A DNA stretch of 64,000 nt. It comes from Rhizophagus clarus. Taxonomy: Eukaryota; Glomeromycota; Glomeromycetes; Glomerales; Glomeraceae. The stretch is from contig BLAL01000274.1 in NCBI GenBank assembly GCA_015698045.1, positions 310,001 to 374,000 on the forward strand. Reading direction: 5' to 3'. Below are positions 46,550 to 61,300 of this stretch, piece after piece (the stretch's first letter is position 1; the number at the start of each line of letters is the position of its first letter). The translations under genes and the position numbers were made by a program. The notes under the pieces were generated by a model, which was given only the letters and a program-made list of their open reading frames with translations, ran no database searches and was not told the DNA's origin.

Positions 46550-49500
46550 GGTAAATTGCATATGATCAAAGTGCCTAAATTATGCTCTGAAGTTACTAAA
46601 CAGAAAAAACAATAAATTTAAAGTTAGAAATACAGATAAATTATCAAATATCAATAGAATATATAGAAAATTGAGTTACAAGTAGTTTTAGTCTTGCTAA
46701 ATAATTTTCACTTATTATACAAGAGTAATATGATTATATTAAAAATACTAAATTTACATTTTAGAAAAATTTTACATATATTAAGAATATTATAAATTGT
46801 TGATTTTTTAAAGTTTATACAAAATCTGTTTGAATAACCAATATAAGAAACTTAAAAAAACTTACTTTTCTCATAAAATTACATATATTTCAACTGGCAA
46901 AACTATATTTTCATTCCTACTTTTAAAAGAATCTTGAAAAAAAGTGTATTTTTTTAAATAAACTTCACGTATATGTGAGAAAAAAATTTTAATAGTAAAA
47001 ATGAATAACCAATTTAAGAAACTGGTAGAGCACATGATAATATATTAAATTATTTTATTTAGTATAACATAGTATATTAAAGTTAACGGTCAATTATAAA
47101 ATGAAATAATCTAATTAAGGTTATGCAAATTTTTATTAATATGTAAATGATTTATGTTTGACATCTTTCTTGACAGATATGCTGTTTTGTAACTTTACTT
47201 TGTATAATGGTATACAGCCCATAATTAATAAAATTTGGTTAATCGAAAGTTTTTTCATATGTTAATATTTGTTCTATATTAACAATTTATTATATAGTAT
47301 TCTTTGTTATATTGAGGTTTGCTGTAAAGAGAGATGACTGTATTTCTTAAATAAAGATAGCTAACTAAAATTTATCATGTGATAATAGTATGTTATAACT
47401 TATAATAACTTCATATAAAAAACTTATTTTTATAAAAAAATTTTAGAATATATAGTTAATTTATATATATAATCTATTAAAATTTTATAGTAAAAATTTT
47501 AAGTAATAAATAAAGGTTCTGTTTTTTAAAGTTTTTGTTAATATTCTTTTATAAAATTACTTACTAATAAGTGTATTATTTATTTATATAATTGTACTAT
47601 TATAAGAAATCAATTCAACCTACATTAGTCTTTACTTTTTGTATATATAGATCAATTCAGCTTATACTAGTCTTTGTATATATCATTATAAGAAATTAAT
47701 TCAGTTTATACTATTCTTTAATCTTTATATATATCATTATAAGAAATCAATTTAGTTTATACTAGTTTTTGTATATATCATTATAAAAGATTAATTCAGT
47801 CTATACTAGTTTTATTAGTTCTTGATAGATCTGAATAAACAAGAAGGGCCAGTTTAACAGAAATAACAACAAAAAGAAACAAAAAAAAAAAAATAATAAT
47901 AATAAAGTTTATAAATTATAAAACTTCAAAGAAATATTATTATTACAATATTATAATTATTTAAAAAGTTAAAATAAGAGGTTTTTTAATAAACTAAAAA
48001 GTGTAAATATATATATTTATTTATTTATTGAAAGAATTTATATCTATCAATTATAAGTACTTCCAATACCAGACTGTGACCTATCCTTTCAGTATGGTAA
48101 CAAAAATCTAAGATTAAACTCAATAATAGTCAGGTAATTTGACTGATAGACTATAGACTAAAAAGTAAATTCAGCGGCTGATCGGAAATATGCTAAAAAG
48201 GGGGTTGGTGACAAATATTTATGTGACATATAGGATTTTATTAACCGAAAAAATTGTCCCCAGAATACTTAATAAAATGAGAGGGCGTGACACGGGGCTG
48301 ATCTGCATCCGAAGGTGGCGCGGTAAGATAAATTGTCAGTCAAATTTTTAGTAAGATCAAACCTATTTATTTCTCCACTATTAAATTTTGCATTACTATT
48401 AATTAATAATAAATTTTAATGTTAATTATATGATTATTAATCTTTCAAAAATTTGTAAATAAAATTTATTTAACCGAATTTATGAATTTTACTAATAAAA
48501 AAATGAGGGTTGATTATTGAAAACATAACGTCGAATATATCAAGTTATACAAGTTATACGCACTTTTTATTAAAAGAAATTGATCGTCGATCATCACAAA
48601 TTCAACTCGCTGCACGAGTACAAGCAAATAAAAAGGCGGTAGGCCTCTTTTCACCATTAAAATCTAGACTTTTTTGTGGTTTTATGAGATCATATGATTA
48701 CTGCAGAATAACAAAACGTTATAAATTCTTTTTTTCTAGAAGTGCTAGAAGCTGCATTGTTCCTAAAAAAGGAATAGCACAGGTTTAAAATTTACCCGTC
48801 CTTAAAGAAGATATTGAATTTAATGACATAATGTGTAGTACCGTCTAGCATTGCCTAAAGTACCCCGGATCTTTTACAATTTACCCAGTTTAAAAATTGA
48901 ATAGTGCCCCAGGTACAATTTCCATTTAAAGGATTTAAGATGACTTTAAATTTGATTTATAATAATAATTATTAAAATATGCTGATTTTTAAGTATTGAA
49001 TAAATTTACATATTATTCGATATATTGAGACGGTTACTTTATCTGAGGGTATACATAAAGGAGGATACTATAAGCAGTAAATTGAACTTATTAGAAAATC
49101 GTACATAGAATTAATTAATGAACCATTTTATACGAGAAAGAAATATTTTTGTTCTAACCGTTCATAATGCAGAAGGGATTACTGATTAAATGTAACAACG
49201 TTTTTTTTAGGACGGACTATCTTTATATTGTATAACACGGTCATAACATATTGTTTAAAAAGTTGGCATAAAGTTGGCATAATCTCTATATGACAAATTA
49301 TTATATGACTATGTATATCTAAGTTAATATATCCCTGATTTCAGTTTGAAAGTACTATATTAAAAAAATGATAACGTGAAAAAAATCAACTTATATATTT
49401 AATTTCTTCAGAAAATAATATTTTGAATCTCAATTCCACAGATTTCGAATCCGTAACACTAAGCAAATCGTGTACCATGTTAGCTAAATATGCAAAAGAT

Positions 49501-49591
49501 TTTTTTTGACATCAGCATGCATAAATGATTGCTATTTAAACATGTATAAGCTGCACAAACATAACTTTCACTCTCCACATATTATAAGATA
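46550..49591. other. AT-rich intergenic DNA upstream of the RalGAP gene
   Basis: No convincing gene. 47590-47830 holds four or five variable ~58-bp repeats around ATCATTATAAGAAATCAATT and TATACTAGT. A GC-richer patch at 48175-48320 may be a MITE remnant. The frame at 48510-48788 has some protein-like residues (LLKEIDRRSSQIQL) but no splice partners and is not called. The last ~500 bp are presumably the RalGAP promoter. Confidence 0.45.
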
Positions 49592-52500
49592 ATGGACGCT
49601 GACGAGAATTCGTCAACAAAAAGCAAAGATAGCTCAACATCGATATTACGCAGTGTATCCATCAGAAGACCTAGGAGAGGTACTTTGAGTGGTGGCGATG
49701 GTACTTCGAGTACAACCAAACAAAAAATTGCAACTGCTATCAACCAGATAGTACATAGACGTGCTTCAGTCTCAACTCCGAGTCGGCCAAAAGATTTGGC
49801 TGCCATAAGTGTACCCCGTCCTGAACCATTACCCCGAAATACACCAATAAGCCCCATTACCGACAAAGGTATTTCTCAGCAATTACAAATACCAAATTTA
49901 CTACAACAGCAGCAACAACAGGTTCAACAACAAGATCTAGAACAACGACAGTTTAATATAATAAAAAATAAATCACCTCGCCCACTTAGTTCGCACAGTA
50001 CCCATAATGTATCAGTATCACCTACACAATCTTCTTTTCCATTATCTGTTACTACTGAAGAAGATTCTGTAATTAAGTCTGTTGATGTTTTAAGTGATTC
50101 AACTAGTAATAGTGATAAGCCGCCTTCACAAAAAAAAATGAATTCATCGTTATTTACAAGAGATAACAAGAATGTACCTAAGGATGATCGAATGGAAAAA
50201 TTGCTTAAGAAAGCAAAAAACTTTTTAGATCATAAACAAAGATCAAAAGCCAGGGTTACTTCTTTATGGAATTTTATCGGTGTGTTCTTAGACTTTTATT
50301 TCAATTATTTAACAGTTACATTATTTAATTCTAATTATGTAATAACTATCTTTAATAACTTCTTTTTTTAAATAATATATATTAAGATGTTGCGAATGAA
50401 TTGGATCAAGCTCAATTCTTTCAACAGCATGCTGAAGATGTTTTCGATGTAATTTATAAGTCATTTATGGGCCAAGTAGATAAAATAAAACGTGAGAATA
50501 TAATTTATTATTTGAATTATGAAAAAAAAGTCATTAAAATTTATTTTAAAAATGTATTTACAGAAAAATCGGAACGTCCGATGTCATTTTCATCAAAAGA
50601 ATTTTTAAATGTAAATAAAACGCTACTTTTACTACGAAAAGTATTCTTATTTTTACCAGATCGAATAAGGAGTGGATGGCAGCGCGGAAAAATAGGTATT
50701 TTGTTGATCTAATAAGTTATAAAAAAAGTCCACAAAATATTAATGTTATTTTGGCGAAATCTTTAAAGCTGAAATGTTGAAGCATCTTCTCGATCATGGG
50801 AATCATCATCGAGTTCGAATACAAGGATTTCAACTTTTACTATTATGGATCAACGATCAAACAATAGAACTTACTGAATGTGTGAATTTGTACGCAAATG
50901 CTATTTCTTTGGATTTGTTCCTTTATGATCAAATAAGAATTGGTGGTGATGATTATCAAGTAAAAGAAAGTATGTGGAGGAGGATTAATAGGCCTATTTC
51001 ACTTGGACAAATATCTATTAAAGGCAAGCATAATAGGAGGACGTTTATATATTATGTTTACTTTCGATCTAAATATTAAGTAACTAAAGCTTACTAATTT
51101 ACAGCTGATGATAGAGGTCCTTTGTTCCCAAATCCTCATCCACCAACATTTCATGATATAATACAATTGATTCAGATGGATCTTAGCAGTCTCGTTAGGC
51201 TGGCTCATGTTGCTGCAGGTTCAACTCCTTCTCCAGAAAATTATGAATTTCCTGTTAATGAAAATATTGAACCAGATAATGGAATAGCTATTGGAATGGG
51301 AATTGATGCCGCGTTTGCTGCAGCAAAATTTCATTTTGAACTTACAAAAAAGCAATATTTAGTAAAATTATTTCCTCAATGTGCAAAAAATCTTTACTTG
51401 ATACCGGAAAATCAAGGCAATATTTTAAATCTCTTTTAAATGTTGAATCATTATTTATCATTTATTTTTACTGACGTGTTTATATTTCATAAAGAAATTG
51501 GATTTCAAAAATGTCCTCCCTCAATATTGCGTGCATTTATTACTTTCTTGATACATCATTGTCTTGATAACAATGAGACTATTTCTGATGCGATGTCCTC
51601 GCATCCCTCACCTGCTACACCGATATTGAAGTCGATTGTATTAGGTGCAGAAAATCGAGAATTCGCTCATGAAATTGTGAGACAAGCTCTTATGCTACCA
51701 GCTGGCAGTCCACTGTATAAAGATATAGTTAGAGGTGCTGTTCACATTGTGGGAATTTGGATATTAAGTGGGGTTAGTATTATGTGACATTTTGACTTAA
51801 AGTCACATATTTCCAGATTTGTTCTTCATAAATTTTAGAATTCGTAATTAGAATTCAGTTTAGTTGTTATCTTGTTTGTGAATTGATACCATAGGAAGAA
51901 GAGAGACCGGTTTTTCTTCGTAAATCACCGTCTACTCCTCAACCGCCACATTCTGCATATCCTTCGTTCTCTTCTTCTATCTTTGCATCTTCATCTTACA
52001 CGTCGTTGCCATCACCAGAATATCAAAGCGAGCCATCATTTTCACCAGCTACTACTCCGTCAACTGTTTCTTTCAACGCAACGTACGCCAATGCGAATGT
52101 TTACCTTCGCAGATATATTGTATTATTAACACTCGTTTTCGAAGATCATTCTCTCTTAATAAATGATGGAGGAATAGTAAATATTGAAGTAGAAGCCCAA
52201 GTTTCTATTTATCGAGATGTGTTAGCATTGTATCGCTCAATAATGGCAGAGTGCCCTATCGAATTAGAACCAGCTACATGGTAAACTACAAGATTAATGA
52301 ATTCTTTCTTTTTTAATGTAATTCAAAATTATTCGGTTAATATGGTCTTAAATTAAGGGAAACGTTGCTTTCATCTCTTCTGGACATACAAGAGAGAATT
52401 ATGAATCAATCTAACAAATATGCACTAATATCTTCAGTTACATTGGCTGATGATCTTGCAGATTATTTAGTTGAGGTATGGGATTATAAGTATTTTAGAA

Positions 52501-55500
52501 TTCATATTAAATTATGAGAATCCGAAATTTATGTTAAATTACTTATTTTAATAGACAGTATTATATGCATTTGCTCGATCAAAAGTTCAACAACCTGAAT
52601 TATGGCGTTCACTAGCAAACCGAATGAGCATTAGTCTGAGATGGTCGCAAACTGTTTCACAATGGGCGGTAAGCTGCTGATAAGCTCGATTGTATTTATG
52701 TACGTGAATTTTATTGCTAAATCCTAACCTTTATTCTTCAGAAAATTATGTTAAGAATGACAAAGGTACTATCCAAGAATATTTATCATGTAGACCTTGA
52801 TGTTGTTGTTGAATTAAATCGTCGTCAATCAACAACTCCAGAGAGACATTTCCATAGACGACGTCCTTCAAAAAATCGCACCCGACACTTGTCTTTACGC
52901 GGTGCATATCGACATAAATCCTCAGGCAGTAATTCATCTCGTGAGGAAATAATAGGATCTGATTTTTCAGTTTCTGTTAAGAATGTAAATGAGAACCGAA
53001 AATCAGGTCGCAGACCAATGAGTATTCACCAAGACATCGGCTCATTTGAATCAAAATCCCAAACATTATTAAATATTGGAACAACAGTGTTTAGTGGTGG
53101 ATCATCCATACATTCTGGAAGCATTGCATCTGATGATGAAGATCAAGGTGACGATGATGATTACTTTGATGCTAGCAGTGAAGTTGCTGCGGACGACGCA
53201 GCAGAGGTCAAGGTAATAATTACAAATTGAATTATTCACCGAGGTACTTTGATTAATTGGATGCCAATTTTCTTACGTTAGTCGAATCGAACATCATCAT
53301 CGTCAGTGTTTTTCGCTCAACCTAATTTTAGCGGTGATAAGCTTTCAGTATCATTAGCCAACTTTAGGTGCCCTGATTTTATTCGCATTGAGGCGTTATC
53401 ATGGAGTACAGAAAATGCTCTGTTAGTATGGAAGAATTTACTTTGTGCATTAGGCAATTTAAATTATATACAGGTAAAAAATAGGTTATGCATATTTATA
53501 TGATACCTTTCTAAGAAAAAAGATTAATTTAATTTTCATCAGATCTCACCAAATCATGCCGAAGCAATTAAATGTATTGTCGATATCGTGGATATGCTTA
53601 GCTTGGTGAGATTTTACTGAATATAAGAAAATTTCTCTTTGTGATCAAAAATTAATTTATTTCTAATAGGTTCGAAATAATCAATATGGAAATTTTTCAT
53701 CGCCTTTTCTTTTTGATTTTGCGCCCTGGTTATTTGAAGCTTGCAATTTGCCTTTGTAAGAGAATTATAGTTATTTACTAATATTTTGCGAATTGACGAA
53801 CAAGCTATTGATTATTGTAACTATATAATAGGGCTTTCGCACCAGGACGTGCATTAGCTTATGCTGGGTTATGCAAAATAATGTCATGTCCTCATGAAGA
53901 CTTTGATGAAGAATATTACCCTCATTTTTATCGTGCTTTATTAAAAGGGTTATCAGATCAAGATTCCTCAATAACCCTTGCAATCATTAACAACTCAACG
54001 AAGCTCTTTTCTCAAAACCTTCCTGGTTGTAATATTCTTTATTATAGCTTTATTGAGACAATTCGGAATTTGTTATCCAAACATGACTCTAATACTCTGG
54101 AATTTACAATACACAATTCTATTACAATACTTTGTTCATTAATTTGTATCGTAAATCAGTTACCATCCCTTAAGGTTCCGAACATACCTTATAAGAATTT
54201 AACTCAAATGAATGAGGAAGATTTTAATGAATTAAAATTTAGTAAATTGGACAGTATAAAGTACTCGGAGGTTAGTTATTTTCTAAATGGATGATAAATA
54301 TACTTTTAATTATAGATCCAAAATTTATAATTCCTTTATAGTTAAGGTTAATGTTGCAAGAAACTTTATTGAGTGCACTTTCAAATGAAGACACAATTAG
54401 CAATTATGAAACACATAATATGTTGTTGTATGGATTGTGTACTCTTGCTTTTGATGAACTTACGGCAACTCCTTGGTAGGTATATAATTCTGTATAGATG
54501 TATAGCAATTTATGAAGAAATTATTTATAACTTTTCATTTTATAAATATATGTACATAAGGCCAGACAAAACAATTATTAAAAATTGTCTTCAGGCTTTA
54601 TTGGAACAGTTATATTGGAGTCATTTACCAGTTGTAACTGTTGCTGCAGATTGTTTAATAACTATTGCTCAAAATTCTTCATTATGGAGTGAAAATGAAA
54701 ATGATGGTGTATGTCATTTGTTTACAATAATATAATTATATATTACTTTATATTAATAAGTATTTATTTTTTTTTATTTTTTAAGATATTTTTCATGATT
54801 ATACAAGATGTATTTGGGCATTTAATTGGGTCATTGAATGAACATCTTGCATTACAAAAAGCATCGCATAAAAATGGAAGAGGTGTGATATTAAATTTTA
54901 TATTACCTTTTTTTTTAAATTATATTAACTTTTGATTCTTACTTGGTTTAGGATTTATAATAGCCAAAATATTTTATTGTCTACTTGATTGGCTTATGGT
55001 AATTCCTCCGAATCTCTTTACAGACACAGAATTATGTCAACTTGTATTTGATGCGATTGAGATGGCTTTTGAACTTTCAAATGTAAGTAACTATAATATT
55101 ATTTGTTTATAGACATAAGTACTAATAGGGTTAATTTATTATAATAGTTAGAATTAAATAAAAACCCGAGAAAAAAATATCCAATGACATTCTATAAAAA
55201 TAAGGGAAAACATTTGAATAACGAGTTTCCGGTAAAATTTAAAAAAGCAGAGAGAAAGGTATCATTAGATAATGCATTAGAACATGATCATAGTATTAAT
55301 GTTGGATTTGATAACTCTGCTGAAGATGTAAATTTCGTCAAGGTAATTCACTCTTATCCACTTCCTGCATTTAAATTTCAACATATGCTTATAACACGAA
55401 ACATTCCATTTATTAATTTCTTAATAGGAAATTGCAGAGTTTGTTTTATTACATTTAACGCATCATTTAGATAATTTTTCACCAATTCACGGACCCGCTA

Positions 55501-57517
55501 TGATGCACAGGTATATTAATTAAATGTCATTGTATTACTTACCAGAAGATTAAATTTATTTATTTCTTCTCTAAATTAGCACATTTGTGGGACCTATGGG
55601 AGCTGATACAAAGGACGATGAGACTTCAAATAATTATCATTATTTTTCATTTAATGATACAACAATAATAACATTAGTTGAAATACCGGGTAAAGATTCA
55701 TCAGGTAATTAAGATGATAAAAAGCTTCTCTTAATTATCTTAATTATTAAACAATAAATAATAATTTTAATGTTTTAGCGTCACGAATGATAATTCGAGA
55801 TTTTACAGGAAAATATTCATGGGATTCTAAATTATTTTATGAAAATAAGCACTCCATCGAAAGTAATTTAATAAAATCTAATGATATGATATGTGAAAAT
55901 ATGATGTTTAGACCAGGCATCAAAGTGGAATCTAATTCTTCCCTGTAAGTATATTACAACTTATATTTTTAATTTTCGTTTTATAATGTCAAATTATAAA
56001 TAATTTGTTCCGAAACAAATTAGTGATTCGTTCAAAGACGAAAACGGATCACCCAAAAATCGCCAATCTGATCAAGTTAATATGTTAGATAATTTACTTC
56101 AACAGTAAGAAAACTCAAATTTTGTATTTACTCTTTTTTTTTTAAAAAAAAAAAAAAAAATTGATTGCTGGTTCTATTATAAAAAGTATTGGTGAAAAAA
56201 CATCATCTGCAACATTAAATCAAACATACCCATTAAGTTCAACATCAGGTGATTTATTGTTACTTGAAAAAGAATTAGATCGACATACTCGAGAAGAAAT
56301 TCATTACGATAAGGCTACAAATATTCAAGCGTAAGTTGTATCAAACAAATTTTTTCAAATTGCTCTAAAATCTTATTAACTTTCATTTTTTTACTTTAGA
56401 CAATCTTGGTACGATAATGTTATCTCGTTAAGAAATAGTACATTGCGAGACGATAATAAAATTTTTAATAGTCTGTCAAGAAATCCATTATATTCACGAT
56501 CAACATCACATTCATCACTTGGGGCGGATTTTTCATTATCAAAGTCATTTTTACCAGTTCTATCACCAGTAGCCGAAAAACCTTCAGAAGCGTATCAACA
56601 GTGTAGATTATTTTTAAGTCATTTTGGATGGTTAACGCCGGAATCATTAAATGATGGTACAATATGTGTATTAAATAAAGGAAGTACATTGTTTAGAGAT
56701 ATAAGATTATTAGACAAAAAACATGCAAGAGAAGTATTTAAATTTGCTTTATTATATGTTGGGCCCGGACAAGAAGATGAACAAAGTATTTTGCATAATA
56801 CAAGTGGAAGTGAAAAATATAATGAGTTTGTACAGAGTCTCGGATGGGAAATTGATTTAACCACCCATCCTGGATATCTTGGCGGATTAGAAAGAAATTG
56901 TTCAAACGGGTTAACTGCCGTTTATTATTGCACTTCAACTATTGAAATTATATTTCATGATGTAACAAAAATGCCAACTGATCCAAATGATCCAAAACAA
57001 TTGAGAAAAGTAAGTATTTAAGTTTCTTTGTCATAAGGTAGATAGTTCGTTTAAATTTTAATATTTTTTTTTTTTTTTTTTTTTGTTTCTTTGTTAGAAA
57101 CGACATATTGGAAATGATCATGTACATATAGTATGGAATGAAAATAATAGAGAATATCGTAAAAGTACAATAGGGGGAGATTTTGGTAATGTACAAATAG
57201 TAATATCTCCGTTACCTAATGAGTTATATAGTGTGGATATCTATAGAGATTCAAAGATACCACCATTTGGACCTTTATTGCATGGTATGGTAATATCACG
57301 TAATGTATTGGGACCACTGGTTAGAATGACAGCAATACAAGCATTTAGAAATAGTTTGCATAATATTAATAGTATCAATTCAACTATTTATCAACATTCT
57401 TATGTGGAAAGGGCTGCTGATATTCAAATGATTATGAGTAAATACAAAAATAATAATTGTAGTTCTTTTGAAGCTTTTATGTCAAAAATTTTTTTTAGTG
57501 AAGAATTAGTTGTATAA
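49592..57517 (+). CDS. Ral GTPase-activating protein alpha subunit homologue (RapGAP domain)
   Basis: Catalytic subunit that in animals pairs with a beta subunit to switch off Ral-type GTPases; fungal partners are uncertain. The model has 26 exons, among them 49592-50279, 50387-50491, 50564-50695, 51895-52280, 52742-53212, 53832-54270, 56400-57009 and 57098-57517. It keeps frame throughout for 1982 residues, close to the ~2000 of the animal proteins. The N-terminus is Ser/Thr-rich with a poly-Gln stretch (~104-115). The middle is mostly helical with a basic/Ser-rich insert from exon 10. The C-terminal GAP domain (~1755-1965) shows YVGPGQEDEQSIL, LGWEIDLTTHPGYLGGL, and the Asn-thumb segment RHIGNDHVHIVW with Asn1849. 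Introns after exons 4 and 5 seem to use GC-AG. The 72-nt intron 50492-50563 is a multiple of three without stops and could be retained. Confidence 0.95.
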
Positions 57518-58375
57518 TAATAATTTTGTAATATGAATTTCTTAAGACATTTAATTTACAATATATGGAAATTTGAAAAAATGGTATTTTTTTTTAATTA
57601 CATTTATTAACATTTATTATAATAAATAATTTCTTTGGTTTAATACTTTTTAAACATAAATTAAAAAGTAAATGTTTTTATAAATTTATAGTACCATCGT
57701 GAATTCGGAATTTTCCTGATTTCTTGCATGTCTATCTCGGTCATAATCATTTCTTGATCTCGGTAGATATGTTTCTCTTTGATGCCGATGACATAATATG
57801 ATTTATAACCGGTCTGAATGATTTATTAGTGAAGGAAATTTTTTTTTTTTTTTTTAAAAATTTTTTTTTTTTATTTTTTAATAAATTCGAATCTTTAATT
57901 TTTTTTACTGAATTATATTTATATAGGATTTTATGTATGAATTTTTTTTTATAAATTTCTTATTTTACATTAAAAAAAAATTAATTAACATCAGTTACTA
58001 TTTTAATTTTTAATTCTATTTTTTATTTTTCTGATTATTACTACTATTAATTTCAAAATTATTATTCAAATAATAATATATATACCTTTAAATAAAATAA
58101 AATTAATAAATCAATAATTATAATTATAAATTATTATAATTTCTATTTAAAGTAATAATTATAAATTAGTATAAATCAATAAAGAAAAAAAAAATTCTTT
58201 TACAATATTAAAAGCTTATCATTATCTACAATTTAACAACTTTATACAAATCGCTATATATTAATAATAATTATATATCTATAAAAGTGTTTATAATTTT
58301 TGTATTGACTCTGTATAAAAATTTTAATAGTTAATATATGAATCAAAAGAATTTTTTTTTTTTTTTTTATAAATA
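57518..58375. other. Intergenic DNA between the convergent RalGAP and COG2 genes
   Basis: Contains long T-runs near 57840-57875 and 58350-58370 and is otherwise AT-rich. At 57670-57830, GC content rises and the minus strand has frames open for 30-50 codons, one of them Arg/Asp-rich. This may be a further COG2 exon, a 3' UTR, or a remnant; it is undecided. Confidence 0.4.
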
Positions 58376-61300
58376 TTAAAAAAACTTACCATATGGTTCA
58401 ACAATTTTATATAAGTCAATATATCCTTTTAATCCTTTGATATCAATTCCAATATTAGTTAACTAGAAAAAAATAATAATTATATTAATTAAATCAACTA
58501 AATAATATGTTGACAAAAAAATTTATTATTGTATAAACCTCTTTCCCAAATTTCTTTACATCCAATAAATATTGCAATCGAATTTTATCTTCATCACCCA
58601 TAGCAGTAGGATCCTCTACTACACCATTATCATTGGAATCAGAAAATAAAGGAACAAGACCTCCTCTCGTTGTTTGTCCTTTTTTTAATCTTTTCATTTT
58701 CATAATCTTTGAACTCTCCTCAGTTTTTTTCAAATTTGTAAGATACTCATACAATATTGTATAATATCTAATGTACAATAATATATTAATTTATATAAGT
58801 AAATTATTATACAAATAAATGAAAAAAAAATAGTGTTTACCTTACTGCAACAGCATCTCCTACTAGAGAACTCCATTCTTTTCGTCTTTTGTCACTTAAG
58901 TATAATTTGTTTGAATCATAAAATGCAATTAATGGTTTCATAATGTGCGGAACAAAGTATGAAGATTCCGTAGGCGGTTTTGTATTAGGTTGTCTATATT
59001 GTGTTATAATACTACGGACATGCCGTAATGCTTCTGTACATCTCTTTGTAAGTATTGTTGAAATCTTCTGACTTAAATCCGGTAAATCAGACTGCAAAGA
59101 AGAAAGTGAATTCGAAATACTCTCTATTATAGAAAATACTATTTAGTGATGTTGTAATAGATAAAAAAAGGAAATTAAATTCTAAATTTACCTTCAATTA
59201 TAGGTTGATTCATCATGGACTCGGGTAATTTAATTATAATATGTTCACGATAAATCTCTTTAATCTTAACCATATAATAATAATTAATAATTTGCAATTA
59301 CTAATTCTAAAAACGTTTAACCTCTAATAAACCCATATTTACCTTAATAATTATATTCTCAACATCATGCGACACTATAACCAAATGTCTTAATATTTGT
59401 TCATCTAATATATCATTACTTGATGGGCTTTGCACTGGACTCCCAGACCTTCTATTTCCAGATCCGCTAGATGGTCTTAATGCTGGTGAATTCATCTATA
59501 TTTGATAAATAAGTTTAAAAAATTATAATATTTAGAAATAAAATATATAAAATACTTACTATTTTATCATTAGTCTGATTATTCGTTTCAACTAACTCTG
59601 CTAACGTTAATATAAGCCATTTCTTATATCTTTCTATTAACTGTGCAAAAAAAGTATTAGATTATAATAGTAAATTCTTTGAATCATGTCAAATATGATG
59701 TTTACCTGTAAGGTTAATTTCCAGAACCTATGTGAAAGTCCATATATGAATACTTCTTCAGACCAACATCTTTCTATCGCCAATATAGTGGATTTACTGG
59801 CCGGTAATTTTAAAGACGTTGGATCTAATATTATCATCATAATCATTATTATATAGCAAATATGCTGTAAGATTTAAAGAAAATTAGAAATATACTGCTT
59901 ATTTACATTGTGTGTCATTATTGTTATCTATTGATAATGTATTTTTTAGTGTTTCTTCAATTTGATTCGAAATCTCCTTGAACCTTTGTATTAAAGGAAA
60001 TAACGATTTAGTATACCCAAACTAAGAAAAAAAAAAAATATCAAATAAACCAAAATTTATCCACAAATCTCAAAAACTCACCGTAATTGAAAATATACTG
60101 ATAGTTGCCATCTTTTCATAAATTCCACGTATGAAGAATGATTTCTCAAATATAATAAAGATTTCTTAGAATAACATATACTTTCAATATTTGAAACAAA
60201 ATCCATTGATATTGAATAATTCTATATTTGAATAATGAATAAATTAGTATTATAAGAAAATAAATTTTTTTTTTTCTAGAAAATTACCTTATGAAACGCA
60301 TTCGAATTTCCAAGATTAAATATAAACGATAACCTTTTGTTCACTGCATCTACAACTTCTGTCCATATAGAATTCACCAAAATTTCAAAACCAGTTCCCC
60401 TTAAAACCTTTCTTGTAATTTCAAGTAGAATGTTACAATCATTATTAATAAACTGCAATATCTTAACATACATAAGAGCTAAAGGCTCTTTTGAATAAGA
60501 TGCCATAATACGAGGTTTCGATGATTTTACAGCAGATGAACGTGATGCAATTACAACAGAGGGTGCAATTTGCTGTGGATTTTCAAGCACGGACCGCTTA
60601 ACTGTCTAAGTCAATAAAAACATTGATATATTATATATTAAAAAAAAAAAAAAGGAAAATTAAAAAAAAATATTGTATACTTCTTGAATAAAAGGGGCAA
60701 CCAACTCTTCTCTAATCACTTCCTCTGCGGATATTGTTTGATCAATCAAGGCATAAGTCCTAAGAATTTGAGTTAATGTCTCTTTGGACGATATATTTGA
60801 TTGATCCTTTACAGTCTGTAAAGCTGATCGAAGTGCTGAAGAAAGATTTGTACGAAGAGTATTTTTGATCCTTGTAATCCTCTAAAAAAAAAAAAAAAAT
60901 CTTAATTTTTTTTAAAAAAATAATACATAAAAATTTCTTACGTACCCAATCAATATTTTCTACAAAGGGTAAATCTTTTCCCTTGCTGACCAAATATTGC
61001 ATCTGATTATATTCGATGGCAACACGTTCAATTTGTTTCGCGTTATTTCCCCTAATAAATCACATAAAAGGAAAAATAAACTGTTATCGATAAGAATGAA
61101 TTGAAAATTAAATACAATACATATAAAAATAATGAAATAGAAGAAAATACCTATCATCTTTTGATACTAGCGAGGAACTGGTCTCACTACTAATTAACAA
61201 TAAACTTTCAACTTTTCGTACAGATTCATGAATATTAATAAGAAGTTGCAAAGAAGCCTTCTTTTCGCGTATAGATGTTCGATGAGCCAGTTGATTTTCC

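Noticed and set aside
48510..48788. Possible exon upstream of the RalGAP gene
   Set aside because: No ATG in good context, no matching splice partner, and the RalGAP model is complete without it.
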